Origin: Pedobacter nutrimenti
Lineage (GTDB): Bacteria; Bacteroidota; Bacteroidia; Sphingobacteriales; Sphingobacteriaceae
DNA length: 64,000 nucleotides
Assembly (NCBI RefSeq): GCF_003208655.1
Contig: NZ_QKLU01000002.1
Span: 1 to 64,000 of the forward strand
Direction: 5' to 3'
Shown here: positions 35,449 to 45,002 of the stretch, one piece after another
How the letters are laid out: each line of letters begins with the position of its first letter
Position numbering within the stretch: position 1 is the stretch's first letter
The notes under the pieces: model-generated
Databases searched by the model: none
The model's input: the letters and a program-made list of their open reading frames with translations, nothing else
What the model was told of the DNA's origin: nothing
Position numbers and translations under genes: made by a program

Positions 35449-36837
35449 CTACTGCTGTGCGTATTCTGTATTCCAGGTGGTTTCTTCATCTTCCCCTTTC
35501 TGACCGTCGAGTTTCACGACAAAACTTTTAGCCGGAAAATAAGGTGTAATGTGTATGTCCAGATGTATTTTATCCTTTTGAGTCTCATCCCTTTCAAAAC
35601 GCATAATCTTAAAGCGTTCAATCAGGCGATCGGGCCCCTGAATACCATCAAGGAACTTAACAATCTGTCCGCGAAGGTCTTGCTCTGTCCTGGAATTCCA
35701 GTTTTCAAAGGCCCTTCGGTTTAGAAAATCAAACAATACTTTGGTTACGTAGTCAAAAACCCGCACCACCGAATAGGTTTGTAAACCAATATTATCACCG
35801 TTAAACAGGGTTTTAGCAGAAAAGGCCATTACTTTCCCGTATTCATTGACCATTGGCACCAGACCAATCCGTTCCAGGTGTGAAATTTCACTTTTTTTCA
35901 GGTCAAATTTCACGCCGTCCACATCATTAATGGCACCATGTTTTTTACCGGCCGTAACTTGTGACATGAGGGTATAATACATTTTTCCAGCTAAGGCTGC
36001 AGAGCCCGGAACACTCAGGTCGTCTTCTTCTCCCACTTCTGAAACCTTGCCCCTTCCGACCAGCCAATTGCAGGTCATAATCACATTGGACCTGAAAGCG
36101 TCTCCACCGGTCAGGTTTGCTGCGGTGAAAAGGTCTATCACATCATCCGGCTGATCCAGGTCGGCGAAATCAGTCACCAGCATGGCTTTGTTCTCATAGG
36201 CAATTTTGCCCCATTTTTCGACAACTTTATTCGAACCCATATAACCGGGAATAACCATCAGGGAATAATTTTCCCTCAGGTCCAGCCTGTCATATTTTTG
36301 TTTCAGCTCTGCGCCTACGTAATCAATAAATCTTGGATTGTCCAGGTCTTTGATCTGGTCCATAGAAGCATTCAATATGACAATGTTTTTCAATTTATCT
36401 GATTCTGTATTCTGATAAAACAGATTCACAGAACGGTAAGCCTGCTCCAATTCCCTTGTCGCTTCCAACGCAAGCCCAATATTTTTGTTTAAATTTTCGT
36501 CCGCTGCATGGAGTTTAGAGGTACTTTTATCGACCATCGCTGCAACTGAACCAGAGCCTTCCAGGACATCTATCCAAAGCTGAATTTTCTTTTTAAGTTC
36601 TTCCCTTTCTTTTTTCTTTTCGTCACCGGTAAGAAAAATCTGTTTTCTCGCTTTTCTTTCCGGATTTAAGTTTTGAAGGCCATCTACGGTGGCTTCCAGC
36701 AGGTCAAAACCACCTACTCTTGCCAGTTTATCCAGGCTTTCCTGAAGGGAAAGTTTTTCACTATGTTGTTTTTCTGCCGGCTTAAATGCGGTTTCTGAGG
36801 AGGCCTGTGCTATTTTTTGTTCTTCTGGAGTTGCCAT
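35449..36837 (-). CDS. tssC: Type VI secretion contractile sheath large subunit TssC
   Basis: A 462-residue TssC/VipB. The core has the family pattern VIPGYMGSNKVVEKWGKIAY near 215, TDFADLD near 242, and the C-terminal DRLIERFKIMRFERDETQKD region. TssC pairs with TssB to build the contractile sheath around the Hcp tube. The N-terminal 25 residues are an unstructured Glu/Lys-rich leader. tssB precedes it by 36 bases, as in nearly all T6SS loci, and the operon ends at a strong terminator just behind it. Confidence 0.95.
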   Translation of the reverse strand: MATPEEQKIAQASSETAFKPAEKQHSEKLSLQESLDKLARVGGFDLLEATVDGLQNLNPERKARKQIFLTGDEKKKEREELKKKIQLWIDVLEGSGSVAAMVDKSTSKLHAADENLNKNIGLALEATRELEQAYRSVNLFYQNTESDKLKNIVILNASMDQIKDLDNPRFIDYVGAELKQKYDRLDLRENYSLMVIPGYMGSNKVVEKWGKIAYENKAMLVTDFADLDQPDDVIDLFTAANLTGGDAFRSNVIMTCNWLVGRGKVSEVGEEDDLSVPGSAALAGKMYYTLMSQVTAGKKHGAINDVDGVKFDLKKSEISHLERIGLVPMVNEYGKVMAFSAKTLFNGDNIGLQTYSVVRVFDYVTKVLFDFLNRRAFENWNSRTEQDLRGQIVKFLDGIQGPDRLIERFKIMRFERDETQKDKIHLDIHITPYFPAKSFVVKLDGQKGEDEETTWNTEYAQQ

Positions 36838-36873
36838 TCTAATATTTTTTTATCGTTTTGAGGATCAGCTGGA

Positions 36874-37320
36874 TTATTTGTTTTCTTCTAATTCAGCCAC
36901 AAAATTTTTCAGGGCACTGATAAATGCATTTTTGGTTTCTTCGTCATCGAGTGTTGCTTTCAGTGTCTTATTGGATTTCAACTGCTTGATGACATTCAGT
37001 GACATCTCCTTTTCAATGTTCACATTGTTCAGATAAGTACTCTGATTGATAATTTCTTTTACAGAAAAATCGCCAAGGTTGTGGAATTGAAGGGTCTCAT
37101 TCGCTGCCGATCCATCTTGCTTTTCAAAAGAAACATTCACCTTTGGTTTATAATGATTAAAAACCTCCTGAACTGTTTTTAATCCTTCTACCTTTTCGGG
37201 TTTGATGGCCTCGTTATCTGTTAGTTTTTGTATAAACAGGGTCTTATTGTGGGCGATGTCTGCGAATGCTTCCGAAGTATCAGTTTTTCTCTCGTTACCA
37301 CCTATTTCATAGTTAAACAT
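36874..37320 (-). CDS. tssB: Type VI secretion contractile sheath small subunit TssB
   Basis: A 148-residue TssB/VipA of the Bacteroidota type. It starts MFNYEIGGNERKTDTSEAF and has the conserved FHNLGDFSVKEIINQSTYL near residues 83-101. It forms the sheath with TssC. It follows clpV by 68 bases, a gap with a possible -7 box (TATTTTTG on the minus strand, 37366-37373) but no -33 partner, so an extra internal promoter is possible but weakly supported. Confidence 0.92.
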   Translation of the reverse strand: MFNYEIGGNERKTDTSEAFADIAHNKTLFIQKLTDNEAIKPEKVEGLKTVQEVFNHYKPKVNVSFEKQDGSAANETLQFHNLGDFSVKEIINQSTYLNNVNIEKEMSLNVIKQLKSNKTLKATLDDEETKNAFISALKNFVAELEENK

Positions 37321-37388
37321 AGTGTTGATATTTAGGGTTTTACGTTTTATTTAATTAAAAATATTCAAAAATATTTAAGAAACAGTAT

Positions 37389-39905
37389 TTATTGTATTTT
37401 GTTTTCCAGCGCTTTAGCCATTTTAGGCTCTACAATTTCCCATTCCAGGCGCTCTTCATTTTCGTGCTTTCTGATCCGGATCCCGCTGCCTTTTTTCAAA
37501 GCCCCGGATATAATGTATTTGGAAATCGGGCGCCGCAATTCATTACGGATTACCCCGGAAAGTTGTCTGGCACCATACTTTGGTGTAAAACCACTCAGGG
37601 CCAGCATCTTCACTGCTTCAGATTCAATCTCAAAAGTTATGCCTTGTTTTTCCAGGGCCTCAATTAAGCCTTTGAGCTGTATCTCAAAAATACGAACCAC
37701 ATTCTGCTCACTGATGGGTGCAAAGGGAACGATTTCAGACAAGCGGGCCAGGAATTCCGGCCGGAAATGACGGGCCATAATTTCCATAAGCTGCTGAGAA
37801 CCCGGAATTGTTCCACTATTGACCTGTTCTGCGATCCACTCACTTCCAATATTGGAGGTAAATAAGATCAGGGAATTTGAAAAATCGCCTTCCTTGCCCA
37901 ACCTGTCATGCATGTGACCTTCATCCAGAATTTGTAAAAAGGTGTCAAAAACAGAAGGGTGCGCCTTTTCAATTTCGTCAAAAAGAAGTACCGAATAGGG
38001 TTGTTGCCTGATTTTATTCACCAGCAAGCCCCCTTCCTCATAGCCCACATAACCCGGAGGCGCACCATACAATAGCGCAGCAGAATGCTCTTCTTTAAAT
38101 TCAGACATGTCGAAACGGATCATCGCTTTTTCATCATTGAATAAAAATTCTGCAATGGACTTGGCCAGCTCTGTTTTTCCGGTTCCTGTTGGTCCCAGTA
38201 AAAAGAAAGAACCAATAGGCTGTCCTTTTTTATTCAGGCCGCTCCTGGATTCCAGGATGGCATCTGAAACGGCTTTCAAGGCCTGGTCCTGACCAACGAC
38301 CCTTCTTTTAAGGAACTGCTCCATATTGAGCAGTTTTTCCTTCTCCTGGGCCTGTATTTTACCCAGGGGAATACCCGTTTTATAGGACACGACAGAAGCA
38401 ATATCCTGTTTATCAACCAGGTCCGTTTTGGTTTCCGACAATACTTTAAGTGCACTAAGGTTTTGCCGCAAATAACTTTCGTATTCTTCTGGTGTTTCAA
38501 AAGCCTCCACCTGGGTCTCATCGGTCAGCTGCCCAAGCAATACCGGACTGACCTTATCCTGCATTTGGTTGTACAGCCACCTGTAGTCTGCAAGTTTTTC
38601 TTCTTCCTGCTGGGCCAACAGGCCAAGTTCCTCCAATTTACCGCTGAGCTCCTGCAACACCTTATCAGAAGTATCATTCATCATTTTCATAGCGGCCATG
38701 GTCCGGTCCAATAAGTCGAAAGCGGAATCAGGCAGCCTGCGGTCCTTCATGTAGCGCTTTGCAAGCCGCACACATTCCGGGATCGCTTCTTTTTGGATGG
38801 TCAGCTGATGATGTTGTTCATATTTTTCCCGTAGTTTTTCCAGCATCTTAATGGCTGCGGCTTCATTAGGTTCATTCACCTGCAGTACTTCAAACCTTCT
38901 GCTGAAAGCCTGTTCCGGCTCTATAATTTTACGATATTCATCCAGGGTTGTGGCCCCGATCACTGTAATTTCACCCCTGGCCAGTTCTGGTTTCAACAAA
39001 TTGCCAACCCCACCACCTATAGGGCCTTTATTGTCCAAAAGTGTATGGATTTCATCAATGAACAATACAGCCTTATCAAATTGTTTGATCTCTTTAAGAA
39101 TGTTTTTCAACCGGTCCTCAATTTCTCCTTTATAAGAAGCCCCCGCAATCAGGGAGCCCAGGTCCAGTTCGAAAAGCTGTACGCCCTTTAACAGCTCGGG
39201 TACATTTCCCTCAATAATGTCCTGGGCAAAGCCATCTACCAGCGCGGTTTTTCCAACTCCGGCATCGCCGGTAATGATCACATTAGGTTTGGTCCGTCGG
39301 CACAGGATTTCCATGATCATTCTCGCTTCCCGGTCCCGGCCAATAATAGGATCTGTTTTACCATCCCGGGCCAGGGCAATCCGGTCAATACAATATTTAT
39401 GCAGGGAGGTTGTTCCAGGCTGCTGCGCCTCAGAACTTGGTTTCCCACCGGAAGAAAGCACTTGTTGCACCTGCTCTTCTTTAATATACAGGTCCAGCAG
39501 TTCTTTTTCTTTGATGGGAAAAGATTTCAACTGGTCGGGTTGAAAACCAACGGTAGGCTTACACAATGCGGTCAGCACACAAACCGGGGTAATCAGATCC
39601 AATCCCAGTTTAATTCTCACCAGGTCTGCTTCTTCAAAAACCTTCGGAACAGCAGCGTTTCCAATAATTTCTTCAGGAACAACCGCGACCCTTTCCTGTT
39701 CATCAATCCTAACCTCAGCCCATTCACTGATGTATTCTTCATCCTTACCGATAGAAGCTAAAAAAGACCGCAGGCCAACCTCTTTATGCATTAGGCCTTT
39801 GAGCAAATGGGCAGGACTAAACAGAGCATGATGGTATTCCCTGGCCAGGGACTGGGCCACTTTGATGGCCAGTTTGACGGACTCACTGATGTTGCTAAGA
39901 CTCAT
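37389..39905 (-). CDS. tssH: Type VI secretion sheath-recycling ATPase ClpV (TssH)
   Basis: An 838-residue Hsp100/ClpB-type AAA+ protein. The N-domain covers residues 1-140. The first AAA+ module has Walker A GDAGVGKT at 213-220 and LFIDEIHTL as Walker B. A short coiled-coil M-domain (about 400-470) follows. The second AAA+ module has GPTGTGKTELAKSIAEF near 570 and VLLFDEIEKAHP. ClpV takes contracted TssBC sheath apart. It lies directly upstream of tssB and tssC and 9 bases after tssR. A general ClpB disaggregase is less likely given this setting and the shortened M-domain. Confidence 0.93.
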   Translation of the reverse strand: MSLSNISESVKLAIKVAQSLAREYHHALFSPAHLLKGLMHKEVGLRSFLASIGKDEEYISEWAEVRIDEQERVAVVPEEIIGNAAVPKVFEEADLVRIKLGLDLITPVCVLTALCKPTVGFQPDQLKSFPIKEKELLDLYIKEEQVQQVLSSGGKPSSEAQQPGTTSLHKYCIDRIALARDGKTDPIIGRDREARMIMEILCRRTKPNVIITGDAGVGKTALVDGFAQDIIEGNVPELLKGVQLFELDLGSLIAGASYKGEIEDRLKNILKEIKQFDKAVLFIDEIHTLLDNKGPIGGGVGNLLKPELARGEITVIGATTLDEYRKIIEPEQAFSRRFEVLQVNEPNEAAAIKMLEKLREKYEQHHQLTIQKEAIPECVRLAKRYMKDRRLPDSAFDLLDRTMAAMKMMNDTSDKVLQELSGKLEELGLLAQQEEEKLADYRWLYNQMQDKVSPVLLGQLTDETQVEAFETPEEYESYLRQNLSALKVLSETKTDLVDKQDIASVVSYKTGIPLGKIQAQEKEKLLNMEQFLKRRVVGQDQALKAVSDAILESRSGLNKKGQPIGSFFLLGPTGTGKTELAKSIAEFLFNDEKAMIRFDMSEFKEEHSAALLYGAPPGYVGYEEGGLLVNKIRQQPYSVLLFDEIEKAHPSVFDTFLQILDEGHMHDRLGKEGDFSNSLILFTSNIGSEWIAEQVNSGTIPGSQQLMEIMARHFRPEFLARLSEIVPFAPISEQNVVRIFEIQLKGLIEALEKQGITFEIESEAVKMLALSGFTPKYGARQLSGVIRNELRRPISKYIISGALKKGSGIRIRKHENEERLEWEIVEPKMAKALENKIQ

Positions 39906-39914
39906 ACACTTTAA

Positions 39915-42272
39915 TTAAGGGTTTTCACTTTTAGGAATTTGCAGAAAATTAGCTTCTGTGATGTAATAATAGTTTTTACCATTAGAAATGAACTGCTGAC
40001 CAAGCTGTGTTTGTCTTTTGATGTTTTCGCTGGAGCTCATTAAAAACTTCAGATAGGACTCAAAGTCTGCCTGCGACATATTGCTTTGTCTTTTCAAGTC
40101 GGCGACTTTGTATTTATCCAGCAGCTCTGTATGTAGCGGTAAACCAATTACAGTCTGGATATATTTCGACAAAGGCATGTCCCTGATTTCACTTTTTGAA
40201 AATTTAAGACCAAGCAATTTACCTGGTATATTGAGGTAGTTTTTTTGCAGTTTGCTGCGGAAAGAGCTTTGATCGGGTTGCAAATTTTGGCCAATCATCA
40301 AGGAAAGGATATCGCTGACCTGTTTATACTCCATTGTACTGAGCATTAAACTGTATTGCAATAAAGTTTTATTTTTAGACACCACATCCACCGGGGCTGT
40401 AGAGGTCAGGTAATATTTAAAGGCATTGTGCGGCATCTTATCGGCAACCTCTTCCGATACAGGTTGAGGAAGATAGGTTTCCAGGTACGGAGAAAGTTTT
40501 TTTCTTTCAATACCTGTCAGGCGGAATGCACTGTCCAGAGAGTTGATCTGTGTATTGATGTCCCGGTCTGTTTCTCTTAAGAAGCGTCTCACAGCGACTG
40601 TGATCAGTTCATTGGAATTTACCCTACCTTTTGCAGGAAAAACAACGCCACCTTGTATCAAACTGTTTTTCGGATAATCCAGGTAATAAGAAACCGAATC
40701 CAGCTGACTGGTATTGTAGGCCTGGGTATTGTTTAACCCTTCGCCTTTAACCAGGAACCGTTTTTTTCTGTCTGCAGCATATACAGCCGATTCAGAAACC
40801 AATCTTTTGGACTGCAATACAAAATTATTGAAGGAGGGATCATAATCACTATACAACTGGATGGCCAGTAACCTGGCATCTGCCCTGGCAAAATCTACAG
40901 AAAGGTCACCCATCTGTTGCAGCGAAGAAGACTCATTACCTGTACTTCCAATCAGGATCACCAGATTGGTTTCATTCGGATGGTTTTTCAGCAGGCTTAA
41001 TGCCGATCTGATGCCATCATACACAGGTTGCATTTCTATTCTTCCGTTACATCTTTCGGTCTTTTTGGTTTCATCAGTTAGGAAATTCATCAGTTTTCTG
41101 TAATCGGATGATAAAGGCGTATTAAAAATACCCGGCATGGTGCAACTTGAAGCAGATCTGTATACAACACCTCCATAACTCAGTTTTTGTTTGCGGCCAA
41201 ATTCATTAAATACATTTTCAAAAGACTGGATGGTATTTCTAAGTCCCGAAAAATACTTGGTCATTGGACTTCCTCCGTCTACAACAAAAACGACATTCAC
41301 TTTATGAATATTTTTTCTCAGGTCCAGGTAACTCAGGTAGTTCAGCACCGAGCCGTTAATGGTAATTACATTGTTCCCCGACTTATTGTAAACATCTGTG
41401 GCCACACCCAGGGTATAATTTCCGGGGCCGTCAGCAGCCACCACAGGGGCACTACGCAAAATAAGGTCATTGTCATTACCCAGTAGTGGGTCCACATGTG
41501 CATTGTTCAGCAACATGGACAGGGAATCGCTTTGTTCATAGGAATCCATTTTCTGTGGGGAGAGATACAGACGGTCGCCCCAGTTGTGCACGGCATCGGC
41601 AGCGACCCAGCCATAAATACTTTTTCGGGCACTGTCGGCAACCAACTGGTCTTCATTACCAATCAGGTATTTTTTACCGTCCTCAGATTTTTTAAATACA
41701 TAAGCAATTTCATGCAGTCTGATTTTGGCTGTTCTTTTTTTAAGCTCGGGCGAATCATAAACATACATCGAATCCGTTGCATCGAAGTAAACCCTGGAAG
41801 CTGTTAATGGCAGTTTTCCATTAATTATCGCAATTGCCTTTTCTGAATAACCGGATTTGGGATTTGAATAAGAACGCTGCCACAGCAATAATTTGGATTT
41901 TGAAATCCAGCCATAACTAATGGCGCTTTTTTTATCATTGATCTTTCTTCCCCGGATCATTCCGGCTTTATACTTAATTAATTTTAAATAGCCGTTCTCT
42001 TGCTGAGATACATAAAAAGGCTCCATAAAATTAAGTTTTTTCATGATCAGACTTCCGCCCGGGCTGGTCGTGGTATAATTGTCGTCCCTGTCCGAAAAAA
42101 CAATCCAGGGAAGAGAAGACGTTCCGCCTTCATCATTAATCGTGGTCGAGGCAGAAGGTTTTTCATAAGCCTTAGGCATGTACTTTACCTTCTTTCCAAA
42201 TGCGGCAGGTGATTGTGCCATTGCATAAGCTGATGGCAAAATCATAAATAGTATATATATAATTCTTTTCAT
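39915..42272 (-). CDS. tssR: T6SS subtype iii periplasmic component TssR with VWA-like domain
   Basis: A 785-residue protein with a signal peptide (cleavage near residue 19, AYAMAQ). Two SH3-like repeats sit around residues 75-130 and 190-240 (YGWISKSKLLLW; YGWVAADAVHNWGDRLYLSP). A VWA-like domain starts near 324 (VNVVFVVDGGSPM). Its metal site reads DGGSP rather than DxSxS, so metal binding may be lost. TssR is part of the membrane assembly that replaces TssJLM in Bacteroidota systems. The start is 10 bases after the PKD gene stop, and that spacer is almost entirely a run of eight C. Confidence 0.88.
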   Translation of the reverse strand: MKRIIYILFMILPSAYAMAQSPAAFGKKVKYMPKAYEKPSASTTINDEGGTSSLPWIVFSDRDDNYTTTSPGGSLIMKKLNFMEPFYVSQQENGYLKLIKYKAGMIRGRKINDKKSAISYGWISKSKLLLWQRSYSNPKSGYSEKAIAIINGKLPLTASRVYFDATDSMYVYDSPELKKRTAKIRLHEIAYVFKKSEDGKKYLIGNEDQLVADSARKSIYGWVAADAVHNWGDRLYLSPQKMDSYEQSDSLSMLLNNAHVDPLLGNDNDLILRSAPVVAADGPGNYTLGVATDVYNKSGNNVITINGSVLNYLSYLDLRKNIHKVNVVFVVDGGSPMTKYFSGLRNTIQSFENVFNEFGRKQKLSYGGVVYRSASSCTMPGIFNTPLSSDYRKLMNFLTDETKKTERCNGRIEMQPVYDGIRSALSLLKNHPNETNLVILIGSTGNESSSLQQMGDLSVDFARADARLLAIQLYSDYDPSFNNFVLQSKRLVSESAVYAADRKKRFLVKGEGLNNTQAYNTSQLDSVSYYLDYPKNSLIQGGVVFPAKGRVNSNELITVAVRRFLRETDRDINTQINSLDSAFRLTGIERKKLSPYLETYLPQPVSEEVADKMPHNAFKYYLTSTAPVDVVSKNKTLLQYSLMLSTMEYKQVSDILSLMIGQNLQPDQSSFRSKLQKNYLNIPGKLLGLKFSKSEIRDMPLSKYIQTVIGLPLHTELLDKYKVADLKRQSNMSQADFESYLKFLMSSSENIKRQTQLGQQFISNGKNYYYITEANFLQIPKSENP

Positions 42273-42273
42273 A

Positions 42274-42281
42274 GGGGGGGG
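42274..42281. repeat. Eight-base G:C homopolymer in the tssR ribosome-binding region
   Basis: The plus strand reads eight G in a row (42274-42281); on the coding strand this is CCCCCCCC, one base before the tssR ATG and one base after the stop region of the PKD gene. The tract fills 8 of the 10 spacer bases. Slippage here would change the spacing between the two genes. Confidence 0.6.
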
Positions 42282-42282
42282 A

Positions 42283-43230
42283 TTATTTTTTTACAATCTT
42301 GGCAGAATGTTGTTTGATATTCACAAGAGTTGCACAGGTAGAACTTGGACTGATGGTCAGCTGTGCTTCGTCAATAACGATTTCACCGCCAAAAGTCAGT
42401 CCCATACAGTAAGAATAAAAATCTGTTGATTTTTTGATGCTGTCCTGGTCTACATTCACGGTAACTTTCTCATTATTACACATGTATTTTCTAACCAGAT
42501 AATAATAATTGGTATTGAAATCTGCGCCGTTAGCGATAGACTGGAGCCGGGCCCGGATGTCATCAATGACTTTACGTTCCCCCTCTCCAGGCACCACAAG
42601 TTCTGTTTCCAATTCTGCGTTCGGATCGGTAATAAAAATGGTATGAAAAATTGGTCTCCTGCTTCTGTCTGTGGTCAGCTTAACCAGGTATTTTCCCGGA
42701 AGATGGTAGGTATACAAGGCTGTACGGCCTTTCACATCGACACGATTGGTTTCTCCAAAGGACCATTCAAAAAGGCCGGCCTTTCCATCCGCCTCTAAAC
42801 GGACTTCTTCATCCACAACCCCGGAAGTCGGGCCACTGATACTCACCAGGGTATCCTGGGCCGCAGCAATCGTATCCCTTACATTCACCGGAAACTGCTG
42901 GCGGAGCTCTCCGTCAACGGTTAGCCGAACAATATAAGACCCCGATTTCTGATAGCGGTAAGAACCATTTTGTGCATTTGATTTTGCCCCGTTTCCAAAT
43001 TCCCAAAGCCATTTTTTTGCATTACGGGTGTTGTCGGTAAAAACAAGGTCTTCATTTAAAGACAGTTCGTCTTTCAGGATCCTGGCGTCAATATTCCTCT
43101 TGTCAAAAAGAGAGCTTTTGAAAAGAAAAATAACTCCGGCCAGGATTAAAATTGCAATAAAAATATACAGAAAGATATACCCCTGTGAATTACTGCTTAC
43201 TGATTTTCCATTAGTAGTGGTATCGGCCAT
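42283..43230 (-). CDS. T6SS subtype iii membrane-anchored PKD-fold protein (TssP candidate)
   Basis: A 315-residue protein with one N-terminal transmembrane helix (about 18-40, IFLYIFIAILILAGVIFLF) and an extracytoplasmic part. Two PKD-like folds follow (KKWLWEFGNGAKSNAQNG near 62-79; GLFEWSFGETNRVDVKGR near 157). The C-terminal domain has three Cys residues. It lies between the TssO-like genes and tssR, so it belongs to the TssNOPQR-type membrane complex. I cannot fix which letter it should have; TssP is my best guess. Confidence 0.75.
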   Translation of the reverse strand: MADTTTNGKSVSSNSQGYIFLYIFIAILILAGVIFLFKSSLFDKRNIDARILKDELSLNEDLVFTDNTRNAKKWLWEFGNGAKSNAQNGSYRYQKSGSYIVRLTVDGELRQQFPVNVRDTIAAAQDTLVSISGPTSGVVDEEVRLEADGKAGLFEWSFGETNRVDVKGRTALYTYHLPGKYLVKLTTDRSRRPIFHTIFITDPNAELETELVVPGEGERKVIDDIRARLQSIANGADFNTNYYYLVRKYMCNNEKVTVNVDQDSIKKSTDFYSYCMGLTFGGEIVIDEAQLTISPSSTCATLVNIKQHSAKIVKK

Positions 43231-43258
43231 ATTTTTTAGATTGATTTAAATAATTCGG

Positions 43259-43750
43259 TTATCTGCTTTGTGCACCCATGGTTTGTCTTAACTGACGGGT
43301 AGAGAGTTTACAATCCTCCAGCGACTTGTTAAACCTGTCCAGGTCATTTCTATTTCCTTTAAGTTCTCTCCTATTGTAAAAAAGGCCACTGTATAGCTGA
43401 GAAGCCTGCAAAAATATTTTGTAACGCTGGTCTGCAGCTTTTCTTTCGTAAGCCGATTTTATAGAACTTAAGGAGTTTTTGATGTCATTTTCCAGAAATA
43501 CAGCCTGGACACCCGGATCAAATTTCATAATCTGCTTATAGGTGGAATCTATTGTTGCGCGCTGGTCTTTTACGGTTTCCTCAAAATCTGCATTCTGAGA
43601 AAGTTTTTCGGCAAGGTCTTGTTTGGAAATTAACCTGTAATCTCCATAGTCGTTAAAAAGCCCATAACTTAACAATGCCGTGGTGAACAGAAATATCCCG
43701 ATAAAAAACAGGAACTGCTCTCTTCTTTCTTTGATACTCAGCTTAATCAT
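43259..43750 (-). CDS. T6SS subtype iii TssO-like single-pass membrane protein, copy 2
   Basis: A 163-residue protein with a short basic N-terminus, one helix at about 13-33 (FLFFIGIFLFTTALLSYGLF) and a coiled-coil-rich extracytoplasmic part up to residue 155. This is the TssO layout. The next gene upstream has the same layout and is 3 bases away, so the pair may be an old duplication or TssO plus another subunit such as TssP or TssQ. It is part of the inner-membrane complex that anchors the baseplate in Bacteroidota systems. Confidence 0.7.
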   Translation of the reverse strand: MIKLSIKERREQFLFFIGIFLFTTALLSYGLFNDYGDYRLISKQDLAEKLSQNADFEETVKDQRATIDSTYKQIMKFDPGVQAVFLENDIKNSLSSIKSAYERKAADQRYKIFLQASQLYSGLFYNRRELKGNRNDLDRFNKSLEDCKLSTRQLRQTMGAQSR

Positions 43751-43753
43751 AAC

Positions 43754-44275
43754 TTATTTTGTAAATCGTCCTGCTTTTAATTTCCCCACAGCTGTCTGAT
43801 TTGTCTTCAAACAGGATTGCAACTGGGTCCTTACATTTTCAATCTGGAAACGGGTATTAAATAGCGAATCCTGAATGCCCGCCATTTTAGCAACATCATC
43901 TGTCATTTTTTTATACAGCAAAAAACTTCCGGTCTCGGAACTTTCTTTTTTCACAAGATCTTTGATCTTAAAATTTGCGTTTTGTATATCTTCCAGCAAA
44001 ATGGCCTGGTTGTTCATTTCTTCCGAATTGAAAGAAGTGTATTTAGAAAGCTGACTGAACCTTAAAAGGATGACGTCAAATTTATCATTGATTTCTCTTC
44101 TTTTGGACAAGAGTTGGTCTGTTTGTTTAACCTCTTTTTCCAGCAAACGATACTCATGTTTCGAAGCTGCAAAAAATAGATAGATGCTAAAAATGGCCGC
44201 AGCAGTAAGCATCATAAAATTAAGTACAAAGAGCCAGTAGGAACGGGAGAGTTCCTTAGCGTTTATTGGTTTCAT
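43754..44275 (-). CDS. tssO: T6SS subtype iii membrane protein TssO, copy 1
   Basis: A 173-residue single-pass protein. The start MKPINAKELSRSYWLFVLNF, then a helix to about residue 35, fits the TssO family start, and the remainder is predicted coiled coil (EYRLLEKEVKQTDQLLSKRR onward). It is the first gene of the minus-strand operon TssO, TssO-like, PKD, tssR, tssH, tssB, tssC. It is divergent from tssE, with 137 bases between them that should hold both promoters. I found no exact TAnnTTTG match there. Confidence 0.72.
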   Translation of the reverse strand: MKPINAKELSRSYWLFVLNFMMLTAAAIFSIYLFFAASKHEYRLLEKEVKQTDQLLSKRREINDKFDVILLRFSQLSKYTSFNSEEMNNQAILLEDIQNANFKIKDLVKKESSETGSFLLYKKMTDDVAKMAGIQDSLFNTRFQIENVRTQLQSCLKTNQTAVGKLKAGRFTK

Positions 44276-44412
44276 AGGGAGATGTAGGGTAGATGGTTAA
44301 TTGTCTGTCTGTAACTATTTCATTAATTATCTGTTTATGTTTTATTTGTTCCAGTTTGGTCAAAATATTGTTTATCCTTTTCCAATTATTGTTCCATTTA
44401 AATCAGCGGCCC

Positions 44413-44847
44413 ATGTCCGATTCACTGTACAACAAACCTTTACGGCTAAAAAGAATTTTTGAAAATCAGGATCTGCTGGAAACGGACCTCGGAAAATCCA
44501 TTTCCCAAAATATAGAACTGATTATTTTTACCAGGTTTGGTGAACACCGGCATAACGGAAATTTTGGCTGCGAAATCTGGGACCTTGACTTTGAATTAAT
44601 CGTAAGTGAAACCACCTGGGAAGAGAAATTCAGACAATCCCTTCTTCGATCTATTACTTCATATGAACCCCGTTTGTATCAGGTGGAGGTGGAGATTCGG
44701 ATGACCGAGGTAGAAAAAATATTCTCTGTCAGGAAAATCACAGAAGTAAAAAAACAAGTGGACATTTCCGTTCGAGGTAAGATAAATGTTACAGGGGAAA
44801 AATATTTTTTCAATACCAACCTGTTCTTAAGCCCTTTATCCAGCTAA
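44413..44847 (+). CDS. tssE: Type VI secretion baseplate protein TssE (gp25-like)
   Basis: A 144-residue protein from the ATG at 44413; the open frame extends further upstream but that part is a hydrophobic translation of the promoter region. It starts MSDSLYNKPLRL and has the gp25/lysozyme-like baseplate pattern with ETDLGKSISQNIELIIFTRF near 22-41, then FGCEIWDLDFELI near 53. TssE caps the sheath at the baseplate. It is divergent from the TssO operon and 349 bases upstream of tssF, a gap filled in part by a tandem repeat. Confidence 0.85.
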   Translation: MSDSLYNKPLRLKRIFENQDLLETDLGKSISQNIELIIFTRFGEHRHNGNFGCEIWDLDFELIVSETTWEEKFRQSLLRSITSYEPRLYQVEVEIRMTEVEKIFSVRKITEVKKQVDISVRGKINVTGEKYFFNTNLFLSPLSS

Positions 44848-45002
44848 ATAAAAATTGTTCTGTTTTAAGGAAAATTGCACAAAATTATAGACAGTCACAA
44901 GAATGCCATTTTTAAAACCACATTCTTCATTATTAAAAAATTTAACACTTAAAAAGAACCTGACCAACGCCTTTTCTTAAAGACTGTACCTGCATACACC
45001 CG

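Noticed and set aside
37366..37373. TATTTTTG on the minus strand as a tssB promoter
   Set aside because: It fits the -7 consensus, but lies in an A/T-rich gap with no -33 element and tssB is likely transcribed with clpV; not listed as a feature.
37389..39905. General disaggregase ClpB
   Set aside because: AAA+ layout alone fits both, but the position between tssR and tssB and the short middle domain favour ClpV.
44293..44412. 40-residue hydrophobic N-terminal extension of TssE
   Set aside because: It lies in the divergent promoter region with tssO and no other TssE has such a leader; the ATG at 44413 gives the usual family start.
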